NCBI GenBank assembly: GCA_963675235.2
Contig: CAXXFU010000002.1
Location: 186,001-250,000 of the forward strand
DNA: 64,000 nucleotides
Direction: 5' to 3'
Source of the DNA: JAHJQZ01 sp963675235
GTDB lineage: Bacteria > Pseudomonadota > Alphaproteobacteria > Rhizobiales > Devosiaceae
Both the position numbers and the translations under genes were made by a program. The notes under the pieces are model-generated. The model worked only from the letters and a program-made list of their open reading frames with translations, was not told where the DNA came from and did no database searches. Positions 54,001 to 63,175 of the stretch are shown piece by piece. How positions within the stretch are numbered: the stretch's first letter is position 1; each line of letters begins with the position of its first letter.

Positions 54001-56561
54001 GCTTCGGAGCCTTCGCCGAGTTCGGAGCCGGAGAAAGCCGGCTTGATGCCGATGCGGTTGGTGTCGGCCAGGACCGGTCGGGTGAGGGTGCGGGTGACCG
54101 GGCGTCCGTTGGAATCGATCAGGCGCATGACGATCTGCGCATCAAGCGGACGTGTCGTCACCTGCGGCTCGGGCAGTTCCACTTCGGCGACGGCATTGCC
54201 GGCCGCGTCGGTGGTGCCGACCGTTCCGAGCGGGATCTGGTCGGTCTGGATGGTGTCGTCCTCGCGCCCGAATGTATAGCCCGGATAATCGGGCAGACTC
54301 GTGCGTGGCCTGAGAATCGCATCGGCCTCGATATCGAGATCAGGCGCGGTGGCGCCATAAAGGTACCTTGCGTTGACCGTCACCGGCAGGGCCACGTTGG
54401 GCGCAGCAGGGCCATCCGGGGCGGTGATGTCGAAAGCGAGACGTTCGGGCTCGAAGTCCTCGACGAGGAAATCGATGTCGGCCAGTGGCCGCGCCTTGGG
54501 ATCAGCATAAAAGACCGCGTGCCAGGAGCCGCGCATGGCCGAGTCCTGAAGCGTCAGCGCCTCGAAATAGCTGCCGCTTCCCTTGTCCTCGATCCTGAGG
54601 GTACGCGAGACCACGCCGTCGGGGCGTTCAAGCTTCACGGTGAGATCGAGATCGTCAACGGCAACGGCCTTGTTGTTGCGCAACAGGGCGGTGAGAAACA
54701 CCGTCTCGCCCGGCCGATAGACGCCGCGTTCAGAAGTGGCGAACAGGTCGAGCGGACCGGGCGAAGGACGTCCGGTGACACCGCGGTCTGAAAGGTCGAA
54801 CTCGGGCTTGTTCATGTCGAGGAAGGCGTAGTCGCCGTCCTCCGTTTCCGCGACGAGCAATTGCGGCGCCATGCTGCCATCGCCATGCACCAGGCCCGGA
54901 GCGAACTCGGCCCGGCCGGCAGTATCGGTGGTTGTCTCGCCGAGGACCTCGTTGTTGACGGCAACGAGCCGGACCTTGGCGTTGGCGATCGGGTCGGTGC
55001 TGGTCAGCGAGCGCACGAAGGCATGCACGCCATCTTCGCCCGTCACCACGCTCAGCCCGAGATCGGTGACGATGAACCACTGCGTCGCCACCGGGTGCCA
55101 GTATTCGGTCTTGGCATCTGTAACCTTGGCGGTGATGACATAGGCGCCCGGCTCGACGGTCCCGAGCACATCGGCGACGGGAATGGCCGTCATGCCCATT
55201 TCGTTGAGCTTGCTGGCGCTCAAATCGACCGTGCCCTCGAATTCGAGCTGGCCGGTCCTTTCGGCAATGTCCTCGGCGCCGTAGCCATCGAGATTCTGTT
55301 TGAAGACGCCGTCGCGCACCGCCGCTGCGATGGCGCGGTCGCCGATGCGGTAGATGGCGATGTCGGCGCGTTCGGCATTGACCGAGGTGATCGGCAAGCC
55401 GCCGCCGAGGCCGGCCGGCATGACATAGGCCGTGTTGGCAAAGCCGACGAAGGGCGAGCGGTCGGGGACGTAGACGTCGAGTTCGACCGTGTCCCGAAGC
55501 TGTTCGCCCATCGCGGAGGGCAGGCCGGTGCGCAATGTCACGTGGTAGCGCACGCCGTGCTCGACGCCTTCCAGGCAGATCTGGCTGCCCCTGGTCTCGA
55601 CGGCGAGGCGCGGATTGCCGGCAACCGAAACATAGCTCGCCATGTCGGTTTCACCGGCGGGCAACGGATCGGAAAAGGTCGCGCAAATGCGCGGCTGGGC
55701 TGCTTCGGCGTCGACATCGTGGGAGACAACGCGGAAACCGTGTTCGGCAACGAGCTCTTCGAGGCGCGCGCCAAGCATCGGATCGTCGATCAGGGCAATC
55801 GACTGGCGATAGGTAGCAATCGACTCGCGCCACATCTGCCGGCCTTCGAGCCCTTTGGCCAGGGCGGCCAGCGCCGCGGCGCGCAACGAGACGCTGTCGC
55901 TGCGCAGCAGGGCGTTGAGACCGGAGTAGGTGACGTCGCTGGCGAGATCGTAGTTGCCGCGTCTGGAGCTCTCCAGGCTGGCCACGTAGCTGGCCTGAGC
56001 CGCGTTGGCGAGCATCAGCCAGACTTCGGGGCTGTTGGCGTTGATGCCGAGCGCTTGGCGCAAATAGACGCGCGCGCCGGCCGGGTTTTGGTTGGCGAAG
56101 GCGCCTTGTGCCTGGCTCAGCAGGTCGTCATAGGACAGGCCTTCGGGCGCCGGATCACTGCTGGCGAGGCCCGCGGCCATGGTCCGCGCGCTCTGGACCA
56201 GGCCCATGGCCGGGAAATTGAGCTCGCGCAGGCGTTGCGTGGCCAGGGCATCGGGGGAGGGGGTCTGTGCGATCGTCCCCGACGTGGCACCCTTGAAGGC
56301 GGTTGGTTCGACGGCCTTGCTCTTCAGGAAACACCAATTGGCCTTTTCGTTGTAGGTGAAGGCACGGCAGGCGATATCACCCTGGCAATCAGCCTGGCAC
56401 TGATTGAGCGAGACATCTTTTTGGATGCGGTAGTCGAAGCCGGGCAGGTCGCTCCCCGGCAAAAGGTTGATGGCACGTTCGGCGGAAAGCGCCCCACTTG
56501 TCGTAATGGCCAGCACAAAAACGATTACCAACCCGAAAATGAAGCCTGAAAACCGGCGCAT
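51069..56561 (-). CDS. bacterial alpha-2-macroglobulin with thioester motif and PAN-like N-terminus
   Basis: The 1,830-residue protein starts with a signal peptide (cleavage near GALSA). Residues 40-90 resemble a PAN/Apple domain with paired cysteines (NQCQADCQGDIACRAFTY, NWCFLKS). A TPR-like helical region follows at about 135-260, then repeated macroglobulin beta domains. The thioester motif CAEQ lies near residue 1380 in YPYGCAEQITS, and the complement-like helical domain fills the C-terminus. These proteins trap attacking proteases in the periplasm, and pairing with PBP1C is thought to guard cell-wall repair. No lipobox is present, unlike E. coli YfhM. Confidence 0.94.
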   Translation of the reverse strand: MRRFSGFIFGLVIVFVLAITTSGALSAERAINLLPGSDLPGFDYRIQKDVSLNQCQADCQGDIACRAFTYNEKANWCFLKSKAVEPTAFKGATSGTIAQTPSPDALATQRLRELNFPAMGLVQSARTMAAGLASSDPAPEGLSYDDLLSQAQGAFANQNPAGARVYLRQALGINANSPEVWLMLANAAQASYVASLESSRRGNYDLASDVTYSGLNALLRSDSVSLRAAALAALAKGLEGRQMWRESIATYRQSIALIDDPMLGARLEELVAEHGFRVVSHDVDAEAAQPRICATFSDPLPAGETDMASYVSVAGNPRLAVETRGSQICLEGVEHGVRYHVTLRTGLPSAMGEQLRDTVELDVYVPDRSPFVGFANTAYVMPAGLGGGLPITSVNAERADIAIYRIGDRAIAAAVRDGVFKQNLDGYGAEDIAERTGQLEFEGTVDLSASKLNEMGMTAIPVADVLGTVEPGAYVITAKVTDAKTEYWHPVATQWFIVTDLGLSVVTGEDGVHAFVRSLTSTDPIANAKVRLVAVNNEVLGETTTDTAGRAEFAPGLVHGDGSMAPQLLVAETEDGDYAFLDMNKPEFDLSDRGVTGRPSPGPLDLFATSERGVYRPGETVFLTALLRNNKAVAVDDLDLTVKLERPDGVVSRTLRIEDKGSGSYFEALTLQDSAMRGSWHAVFYADPKARPLADIDFLVEDFEPERLAFDITAPDGPAAPNVALPVTVNARYLYGATAPDLDIEADAILRPRTSLPDYPGYTFGREDDTIQTDQIPLGTVGTTDAAGNAVAEVELPEPQVTTRPLDAQIVMRLIDSNGRPVTRTLTRPVLADTNRIGIKPAFSGSELGEGSEAGFDIITVAPDGTLAAENGLTWTLSRITTTYQWYRDAGTWKWEAITSTTKVANGTADTLMTGPVRVSAQVDWGKYLFEIRSSGEGATSSSHSFYAGYYYPEAGSDTPDTLEVALDKPAYRIGDTAILKLDPQFAGTALVMVADDGIIALKAVEVDADGTSVELPVTADWGPGAYVTATLFRPSNALEKRMPARALGLVYADVDPGDRLIDLSLTTPEEASPRQAFTTDLDIGAAHAGETAYVAVAAVDLGILNLTRFESPDPDGWFYGQRQLGVAIRDLYGQLIDPTQGMIGAVRSGGDGGGGMGGSPPPTSVLVALHSGIVEVDADGKASVSFDMPDFNGTVRVMAMAWTGEAVGHAVKDVIVHDPVVVTLSPPRFLRIDDTSRLLVEIANVSGPAGSYEVSLETAEGLSSDGTSVTSEIAEGGRAALAFALTGTAIGDNDLTLLVTDPKGNAYVKHLTLGVRAKSGPVTRSTVVALEPGATLGLDADRFEGFVPGTASLTLAVGPLARLHVPELMLALDRYPYGCAEQITSRALPLLYLNEVASMVGMGDDASIDNKVRTAIADLLSKQTSSGGFGLWGPFSYTDFWLDSYVTDFLLRARDAGYDVPDLALETALDNLGNQVAYAPDFEFGGEALAYALYDLARAGRAAIGDLRYYAEARLDRFATPLAKAQIGAALALYGERTRAADAFAAAIAGLPTTEDRYAYRGDYGSRLRDLAGVLALAGEFKPAGIDRAALASQLAGLRDLSRWTSTQEDAWTLLAAAMLGRDTAGGTVTLSGKTLEAPVYRRFGENAFAHGAINLVNGDNQATEATISVTGIPVDPPEPSGNGFDLTRVYYTLDGTMVRDMSQATQNDRFVVVASVKATALGSGQYVIADPLPAGFEIENPDLTSGGGIGDLSWLSVSRPDHVESRTDLYMAAFDFSSGTPDFSVAYMVRAVTPGTFTRPGASVEDMYRPEMRANTGAGVITIAPAGE

Positions 56562-57004
56562 CCTGCCCTCCCGTGCAACTGCCCCTGCGCGATCGCTACC
56601 GAATAGCGGCCATTTCGGGCACAGACATGACGATTAACAGAAAAAGAGCGTGCCCGCCGCGACTTGTTTTATGCAAATGCCGGCGATGACCGAGCCATCA
56701 TCCCGATATCGGCATGGCCGCCTATGCAAGATGGGGCGCGTGCGATAGTGACACGTAATCATCAATGAAACGGCGCTCATGCCCACTCAACTGACACTGC
56801 TTCTTGCTGCATCCGCCCTTGTCGATCTGGGCAAGAAATCTGGACTCTCGGTGAATACCCTGACTCTGACGCGCGGTGCGATCGCCGTGTTTCAAGATCA
56901 TCCTGTACACGGGGTCAGGCACGCCTGATTCCGGCCAATCAAAATGCCCGCCAGGGGGAGCTGGCGGGCATCATCGTGGCCGTCCCGGAGGGCGCTTTGT
57001 TGGA
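56562..57004. other. intergenic region between macroglobulin and receiver-EAL genes
   Basis: About 440 bases. The left part should contain the promoter of the macroglobulin-pbpC operon. A 49-codon frame at 56779-56928 on the plus strand has no clear ribosome binding site. The right end holds the terminator of the receiver-EAL gene. Confidence 0.5.
56940..56971 (-). terminator. rho-independent terminator of the receiver-EAL gene
   Basis: ATGCCCGCCAG (56944-56954) and CTGGCGGGCAT (56961-56971) form a perfect 11-bp stem with a 6-base loop. Read leftward it is followed by TTTGATTGG, and it lies about 34 bases after the stop of the gene at 57005. Confidence 0.85.
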
Positions 57005-58195
57005 TCAGGCCACTGTCAGGATTTCACGCAGTTCGTCTTCGCGCAGCCGCATCTTCGACGAGTAGTGGCGGAAATGAACGGGAGGCAGGGAGCGGGAGAA
57101 ATAATGTCCCTGTGCCTTGTCGCAACCGATGCTTCGAAGGAAGTCTGCGCTCCGCTCGCTCTCGACGCCTTCAGCGCAGACCTTGATGTCGAACGAATGC
57201 ACGAGATCGACAATCGCCGTCATCACCTTGCGGGCATCGTGATCGGTCTCGGCTGCAACCGTTATTGATTCATGCACCTTCACCTCGGTCAGCGGCAGCC
57301 GATAGATCTCGGCGATCGAGGAATAGCCGGCGCCGAAATCGTCAAGGGTGATGCCGAACCCCTTGAGCCGCATCCGCGCCAGGATGTCGATCACCTTGGA
57401 TGAGTCCGGCAGATTGGTCTGTTCGGTGATCTCGAACTGCAACAGGGCCGGATCAAGTCCTGCGTCGAGCATGCGCTCTTCGAGCCGATCAGGCAGGTCG
57501 AGCTCGGTCAGCTGTGCCGTCGACAGATTGATGGCAACGGGCAGGTTGAGATCGCGTTCGAACCACTCGCCCAGCTGCGCGATGACCTGCTCGAGGACCA
57601 CGTCGGTCAGCTCGCCCGTCAGGCCGGACTGCTCGGCCACGGAAAGGAAATTCTCGGGCAGTTGCAGACCCTTTTGCGGATGCATCCACCGCACCAACGC
57701 CTCGCTGCCGACAACCGGCGCTTCTTTCGCCTGCAAGTCGATCTTGGGCTGATAGTGCACGACCAACTCGCCCGACAAGATGGCTTTCTCGAGTTCGCCG
57801 CCGGTCGGGACAAAAGCATGGTTCCATGTCCGCGACAGGGCGGCGCGCAGGGCATTTTCGGATACCGGCTTGGTCAGCGTCATTGCCATGTTCAGCCCGA
57901 GTTCCGAACCGAGCCGTTGCGTCGCCGACAGGACGCGCTCGTTGTGGCCGCTGGCAAGGATGATCGGGGTTGCGCACCCGCGGGTCGCAAGCTCGCGCAG
58001 AATCTGCACGCCATCCTGTTCCGGCATGGACAGATCGAGAATGATGACGCTGGGAATGACCCGGTCGTATTCGATCAGGCTTTCGGTGCCGTTACCGCCT
58101 TCGGTAACCGCATAGCCGAATGTCTCGGCGAAAATGCGAAACAGGGCGCGTACATCGGGATCATCATCGATGATCAAGAGGCGGTTGAGTGCCAT
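57005..58195 (-). CDS. response regulator with receiver and EAL domains (c-di-GMP phosphodiesterase)
   Basis: The 396-residue protein has a receiver at residues 1-125 with acidic pocket IIDDDPD, phosphorylation site Asp54 (IILDLSMP) and Lys in TLTKPV. An EAL domain spans about 135-375. The EAL domain keeps SEALVRW, the asparagine in AINLST, EITE, the DDFG pair and AEGVE with QG, so activity looks possible. The lysine normally in IKID is in EVKVHES. It should lower c-di-GMP when phosphorylated. It diverges from a histidine kinase/receiver/Hpt trio, which may phosphorylate it. Confidence 0.92.
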   Translation of the reverse strand: MALNRLLIIDDDPDVRALFRIFAETFGYAVTEGGNGTESLIEYDRVIPSVIILDLSMPEQDGVQILRELATRGCATPIILASGHNERVLSATQRLGSELGLNMAMTLTKPVSENALRAALSRTWNHAFVPTGGELEKAILSGELVVHYQPKIDLQAKEAPVVGSEALVRWMHPQKGLQLPENFLSVAEQSGLTGELTDVVLEQVIAQLGEWFERDLNLPVAINLSTAQLTELDLPDRLEERMLDAGLDPALLQFEITEQTNLPDSSKVIDILARMRLKGFGITLDDFGAGYSSIAEIYRLPLTEVKVHESITVAAETDHDARKVMTAIVDLVHSFDIKVCAEGVESERSADFLRSIGCDKAQGHYFSRSLPPVHFRHYSSKMRLREDELREILTVA

Positions 58196-58847
58196 TGCCA
58201 GAGACTCCTAAGCCAAACACCACAAGAATTCTCGGTGTCCTGGCGGGAGCCTGTCTCACAGGTATTAAATGTTCACAAAAAAAGTATATTTACAATTTGC
58301 TATCGTGCTCACGGAACAGTGATCGTTGCTGCCCGGCAAAATAAAAAGTCCTTTCTGATATATCTCCGTAGAAGGACGTCGTCGTCTTGGGGCTCGATGG
58401 ATACATGCCTGGCACTAATGTGACGAAGAAAACTCAAGCCTGTCTGTTTGAGCGTGGGTGAAGATCGGCTGGGCGCTTTGCGGCCGATGTTGTGTGCAGT
58501 TCATCTGCAGGTTGGCACAAGGCGCTCGTACGACACTGGTTTCTCGCGGTCTGGCCAGAACTCGCAACAGCACGGGTTATGCGGGGCTGAGCCTGCAGTT
58601 GCGGCAAAGGCATGTGTCCCGGCGGCGTTTCGGTTCATCAATCTGCTCTGTCAGGCCCGTCAATCCGTTCCGTGATCGGTCGAAGCAATGTAGTTACTCG
58701 CCATTATTAGACTGCCAGACAGGCCATTAATACTTTGGAGGGTGGTGTCGGGATATAAGTTCCATCAGAGGGTGCACTTACAGACGTCCTGTCCGGCGTT
58801 GATTTGCCGCGACTGGTACATTGCCGGGGTGCGCAGTGAAGTTGGAG
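58196..58847. other. divergent intergenic region of the signalling cluster
   Basis: About 650 bases with no supported gene. The left third is AT-rich (around 58260-58380), probably holding the promoter of the receiver-EAL gene. I saw no clean sigma-54 motif or operator. Confidence 0.5.
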
Positions 58848-61163
58848 ATGCCGACGGTCAACATTTCGACCCGTTTTGCCGCTTTGGCGAGCACTCTTGT
58901 GGTGGTGTCGGCGCTGACGATCGGTGCCATCCTGTTCAGCGCCAATTCCCGGATTCTTGTTGCGAATGCCGAAGCCGAGCTTGCCTTCTCCATGCGGCAG
59001 GCAAGCGCCGATCTACGCGACAGCGTCAAGAGTGCCCAGACCAGGGTGGCGTTTCTCAGCGCCATGCCGCAGGTCAGGGAACTGGCCGACGGCAACTATG
59101 TCCCCGAGCGCGGGCACCAGCTCAAACACGAACTCACCGAGATATTTGCCTCACTCGCCATGTCGGCGCGCGAGGTGATGCAGGTGCGCCTGATCGGAGC
59201 CGCTGAAGACGGGCGCGAGCTGGTTCGTATCGACCACAGCGCCAATATTATCAGTCGTGTCGAGCCTGCCGGGATGCGGCAGGTGGGCGACCAGCCATAT
59301 TTGGCGAATACGCTCGAAGCGGCCCCGGGCGCGATCCTTTTGTCCGATATCCGACCTGATCACGGACGTGGGCAGGTCGATGCACCGCCCATTCCGGTGC
59401 TGACAGTCTCTACGCCGGTCTACACAAGCTCGGGGGAGATATTCGGGCTGGTGGCCATCGATATCAACATCGGCGAAGTGTTCGCGACGATGAGCAACCG
59501 CTTTCCACCGGAGGTCAGCTTCTATTTCATGGATGCAAGCGGCGACTACCTCTTGCACCCCGAACGAGAAGAGACGCCCCATCCCGATCAGGGCTTGCCG
59601 ACCAATCTCGTCGACGAGTTTCCAAGCCTGGCGACCTTCATCCGCGGCAATGAGGCCGGTGATGCCTTTGTCCAGTCGGCTGGTGAGAAAAGCGCCGATA
59701 TCATCCACCTGTCGCACGAGATACTCGAAGCTACGCAACAGCAATTGCACTTCTTTGCGGCAGCGATGCTTCCGGAGAGCGCAGCGCTTGTTGCCGGCCA
59801 TGAGCGTCAGATCCAGATCGGAATGCTCACGCTCCTCCTGGCCGGCATCGGCGCGCTGACAGCCATCACGACAAGTAACTGGCTGGTCAGACCTCTGCAC
59901 AATCTGTCCAAGGCGGCGGCTCGTCTGGCCGAGGGCGAGGACATAGACAATCTCGACATCGCCGCCGACCGCAGGGACGAAGTGGGCGTTTTGGCCCGTG
60001 GTTTCATGGTCATGGCGCAAAAGCTCAGGGACCGGCAGATTGGCCTTGAGGAACGGCAAGAACGGATCCGCGCCATACTTGACGCCGCCAGCACGCCAAT
60101 CATCACCATCGACAGAGAGGGAGTCATCCAGAGCATCAACGCGGCCACGACAGCTTTGTTCGGCTTCGGGCGATCCGAGTTGATCGGCGCCAATGTCGCC
60201 ATGCTGATGAACACGAAAGACGCCATGCGATTGCACCGGCGCATGGTCAGAATGCGCAGAAACGGTCGCATCCGCATTCTGGATTCCGGCACCGAGATCG
60301 AGGCGCGGGCCAAGGATGGTTCGCCAATTCCGGTGCACCTGTCGGTGTCGCCGGTCAGGCTCAGCAATCGCCTGCTCTACACCGGGGTGATGACCGACCT
60401 GCGCGAGCAAAAGAAGATCAATCAGCTCAAGGACGACTTTGTCTCCACGGTCAGTCACGAACTGCGAACGCCATTGACGTCGATCAAGGGGTCGCTGGCC
60501 TTGCTCAAGGCGAACATGTTCGGTGAGCTTCCGGAGCAGGTGGTGCGGATGATCGATATCGCCCATACCAATGCCGAGCGTTTGACGAATCTGGTCAACG
60601 ACATTCTCGATATCGAGAAGATCGAGGCAGGCAAGCTCTCTTTCCATGTCGAACCTCTTGAACTCGGCGGATTCCTGCGTCGCACAGTCGACGCCAACAT
60701 GGGGCTCGCACAATCGGCCGGTGTGTCGCTCAGGCTTGCCCATTGCCCCAAGCGCATGATGCTCGATGCCGATCCGGACCGGCTTGTCCAGGTCGTGACC
60801 AACCTGATCTCGAATGCCATCAAATACACGCCGATGGCCGGCGAAGTGACGGTTTCCGCCCGCGCCGACAAACAAAGCGTGCGTATCGCGATTGCAGACC
60901 AGGGGCCGGGTGTGCCTCCCGAATTCCAGGACAAGATTTTCACCAAGTTTGCCCAGGCCGATAGTTCGAACACGCGTGCGTCCGGCGGCACCGGGCTTGG
61001 ACTGGCCATATCCAAGGCGATTGTCGAAGCGCATGGTGGCGAGATCGGGTTCAGGAGCGTGACCGGGAAGGGCAGCACTTTCCACATAGAACTGCCTCGG
61101 CATCAGCAACAGCCCAGCAATGAGGATGTTGGCGGGGAGGCGGGCATCGCCGGCGCAGCTTGA
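58848..61163 (+). CDS. membrane sensor histidine kinase with Cache-like, HAMP and PAS domains
   Basis: From ATG 58848, preceded by TTGGAG, the protein has about 771 residues. A first membrane helix lies near residues 10-35, followed by a ~290-residue periplasmic sensor with a Cache-like pattern (PVLTVSTPVYTSSGEIFGLV). The second helix is at about 325-345, then HAMP (RPLHNLSKAAARLAEGED). A PAS domain at about 405-515 contains AASTPIITIDREGVIQSINA. The HisKA domain has the phospho-acceptor His near 537 in VSHELRTPL, and the HATPase has the N box NLISNAIKYTP, DQGPGVP and GTGLGLAIS. There is no C-terminal receiver; receiver and Hpt proteins are encoded immediately downstream. Confidence 0.93.
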   Translation: MPTVNISTRFAALASTLVVVSALTIGAILFSANSRILVANAEAELAFSMRQASADLRDSVKSAQTRVAFLSAMPQVRELADGNYVPERGHQLKHELTEIFASLAMSAREVMQVRLIGAAEDGRELVRIDHSANIISRVEPAGMRQVGDQPYLANTLEAAPGAILLSDIRPDHGRGQVDAPPIPVLTVSTPVYTSSGEIFGLVAIDINIGEVFATMSNRFPPEVSFYFMDASGDYLLHPEREETPHPDQGLPTNLVDEFPSLATFIRGNEAGDAFVQSAGEKSADIIHLSHEILEATQQQLHFFAAAMLPESAALVAGHERQIQIGMLTLLLAGIGALTAITTSNWLVRPLHNLSKAAARLAEGEDIDNLDIAADRRDEVGVLARGFMVMAQKLRDRQIGLEERQERIRAILDAASTPIITIDREGVIQSINAATTALFGFGRSELIGANVAMLMNTKDAMRLHRRMVRMRRNGRIRILDSGTEIEARAKDGSPIPVHLSVSPVRLSNRLLYTGVMTDLREQKKINQLKDDFVSTVSHELRTPLTSIKGSLALLKANMFGELPEQVVRMIDIAHTNAERLTNLVNDILDIEKIEAGKLSFHVEPLELGGFLRRTVDANMGLAQSAGVSLRLAHCPKRMMLDADPDRLVQVVTNLISNAIKYTPMAGEVTVSARADKQSVRIAIADQGPGVPPEFQDKIFTKFAQADSSNTRASGGTGLGLAISKAIVEAHGGEIGFRSVTGKGSTFHIELPRHQQQPSNEDVGGEAGIAGAA

Positions 61164-61180
61164 ACAGGGGAGGGGCTTTC

Positions 61181-61594
61181 ATGACTGAGCAATTGGTGCG
61201 CATCACCTATGTCGAGGACGAGCCCGACATCAGGACCATCGCCGAGCTGGCGCTGACGCGGATCGGAGGCTTCGTGCTGCAGGTCTGCGCCTCCGGCTAC
61301 GAAGCGGTGGCGGAGGCTCCCGGTTTCGATCCGCAGTTGATCCTGCTCGATGTCATGATGCCGGGAATAGATGGCATGGAGACCTTGAAACGCCTGCGCG
61401 ATATCGAGGGCATCGGGCAAACGCCGGTGGTGTTCATGACCGCCAAGGCCCAACGCCACGAGACCGAATACTATCGATCGCTCGGGGTGATTGGCGTCAT
61501 CCCCAAGCCGTTCGATCCCATCGAATTGCCCGCCGCAGTCAACGCCCTTTGGCAGGACGCCGCGATAGGTGGCGAGGTGCGTAGTGCAAACTGA
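61181..61594 (+). CDS. single-domain response regulator
   Basis: The start is ATG 61181 behind AGGGGAGGGG, giving 137 residues. It is a stand-alone receiver with acidic pocket VEDEPD, phosphorylation site Asp57 in LILLDVMMPG, Thr in VFMTAKA and Lys in IPKPFDP. Without an output domain it should act by protein contact or as a phosphate shuttle. It lies 17 bases after the kinase stop and overlaps the Hpt gene. Confidence 0.92.
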   Translation: MTEQLVRITYVEDEPDIRTIAELALTRIGGFVLQVCASGYEAVAEAPGFDPQLILLDVMMPGIDGMETLKRLRDIEGIGQTPVVFMTAKAQRHETEYYRSLGVIGVIPKPFDPIELPAAVNALWQDAAIGGEVRSAN

Positions 61595-61976
61595 AATCCG
61601 GCAACTACTCGACCGGCATTGCACGAGCCTTGCCCGTGAGCTGGCAGAACTGGAACCGGCCGTGGCGCGTCTGGCCGGTGCGCCTCAGCAGGCGCCGGGC
61701 TCGGACCTGGCCGCCTGCATCGCCCAGGTGCACAGGATCAAGGGCTCGAGCGGGTCGATCGGCTTCATGGAAATCAGCGCCGCCGCCCGCGATCTGGAAA
61801 CCACGCTCCGTCGCGCCCGCAGCCAGGCGATCCTCAGCGGACCGGTACGCCAGGGCATTCGCGAACATGTCGGTGTGCTATCGGACCTGATCACCAACGT
61901 CCGCCCCGAGGACTCGCGGTTTTTCGCTTACGATTTCAGCGCATTCGAGCAAGGGATGGGGGGAGAACAGGGGTGA
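61584..61976 (+). CDS. histidine phosphotransfer (Hpt) protein
   Basis: I prefer GTG 61584 as start (130 residues), overlapping the receiver gene end by 11 bases; GTG 61569 is possible. The phospho-accepting histidine is in VHRIKGSSGSIGF (about residue 50), within a helical protein that matches the Hpt four-helix bundle. It would relay phosphate between the receiver encoded upstream and a final regulator. The divergent receiver-EAL protein is a candidate target. Confidence 0.85.
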   Translation: MQTEIRQLLDRHCTSLARELAELEPAVARLAGAPQQAPGSDLAACIAQVHRIKGSSGSIGFMEISAAARDLETTLRRARSQAILSGPVRQGIREHVGVLSDLITNVRPEDSRFFAYDFSAFEQGMGGEQG

Positions 61977-62007
61977 GGGCGCGAAGGGTAACTGGTCGGG
62001 AGGAGCT

Positions 62008-63175
62008 TAATACCAACGGCTGTCATGATTGACCGATGTGCGCCCATTTGCGCATTCCGATGGACGTGATGGTTTCCGGTTGGTCGATCAGGTTGTTCCA
62101 AGCCTGGCATGAGGCGTCGATGATGGCGTCGTAGCTTTCGAACACGCGGTTGGAGAGCCAGTTCTGCCTGCGATACTGCCAGATATTCTCGACCGGGTTC
62201 AGTTCGGGCGAACGCGAGGGCAGGAAGATCAGCGTCATGTTCTTGGGCATGATGAGTTTTTCCGTGGTGTGCCAACCTCACGATCGAGCAGCAACACGGC
62301 ATGAGCACCGCGCTGAACGTGCCGGCGGATTTCGTCGATGTGGAGTTGCATGGCGAAGGTGTCGGCAAAGGGCAGCGCCAGCCCGGCGCCCTTTCCCTTT
62401 GCCGGACAGATGGCGCCGAACAGATAGGCGTTCTGGTAGCGCTGATCCGCCGGTTGTCGAGGTCGGGTTCCACGTCTTGCCCAAAGCCGGACAGTCCCGT
62501 TCTTCTGGCCAATGCGTGCCTCGTCCTGGAACCAGATCTCGATCGGCTTGCCCTTGGGAAGATGCCTGATATGGGCACTCAGCGCCCGCGGGAAGTTTTT
62601 TTTAAACGCCGCAACCGCCGCGGCGTCCTGGCCGGGATGCAGCGGGCGGGCGCTCATGTGGGAGAAGCCGAGCTTCTTGAGAAGCGTGCCGACATGGCGC
62701 TCGTGATACTCGACGCCGAACCGCTCCTAGATGACGCGCTGAAGATCTACTCGGCGCCAGCGAACGACGCCGTCCTCCTCCGGGTTCGGACCGGTCTCAA
62801 CGATCTCGGCAAGTTCGGCCTTCTGCTCGTCCGACAGCCGCGATGAAGGGCCGGCAGACCATTGGTCGAAAAGACCATCGGGACCAGCCTCATTGAACCG
62901 ATGCACCCAATCCCGCAGCGTCTGGCGGTCCATGCCGCCGATCCGGGCGGCGTCGGCGCGGCTCATGCCGTCAAGCACCGCCGTCAGACACAGCAGTCGC
63001 CGGCTATGGTTGGCGTCCTTGCTCCGTGACGCCAGTCGCCGGAGTTGAGAAGGGGTGTAGTCCTGTCGCAGTCGATCCGATCCGGGAATGGGCGAATCTC
63101 CTTCGCCGCTATCGAGTCAGGAACCCACCCGTTTGGGAATCCCTCGCGAGTCACACCCAATAGCCGTGGGTATAA
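62008..63175 (-). mobile_element. dead IS630-family insertion sequence
   Basis: About 1.17 kb. The ends carry imperfect inverted repeats: inward from the right end (coordinate 62008) TAATACCAACGGCTGT, and inward from the other end (63175) TTATACCCACGGCTAT, 13 of 16 bases matching. The sole gene is a broken transposase. Flanking TA duplication, usual for IS630, is not clean on one side. Confidence 0.72.
62023..63075 (-). pseudogene. IS630-family transposase, inactivated
   Basis: Reading leftward, the frames give YTPSQLRRLASRSKDANHSR, then the helix-turn-helix DGMSRADAARIGGMDRQTLR. An amber stop follows at about 62727-62729 after VDLQRVI. Translation then resumes with GTLLKKLGFSHMSARPLHPG and the first catalytic Asp in EIWFQDEARIG. 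The second aspartate motif reads LLLDREVGTPR instead of the usual LLLDRAGWH because one base is missing near 62268. The final frame carries FLPSRSPELNPVENIWQYR with the catalytic glutamate. A nonsense and a frameshift mutation therefore disable it. Confidence 0.88.

Noticed and set aside
56779..56928. A 49-codon plus-strand frame starting MPTQLTLLLAA
   Set aside because: No Shine-Dalgarno sequence, no recognisable family and no conserved neighbour relation. It could be real but cannot be supported.
58384..58700. Possible sigma-54 promoter at TGGCAC sequences upstream of the kinase gene
   Set aside because: The -12 element GC with TTGC is missing at the correct spacing in both instances.
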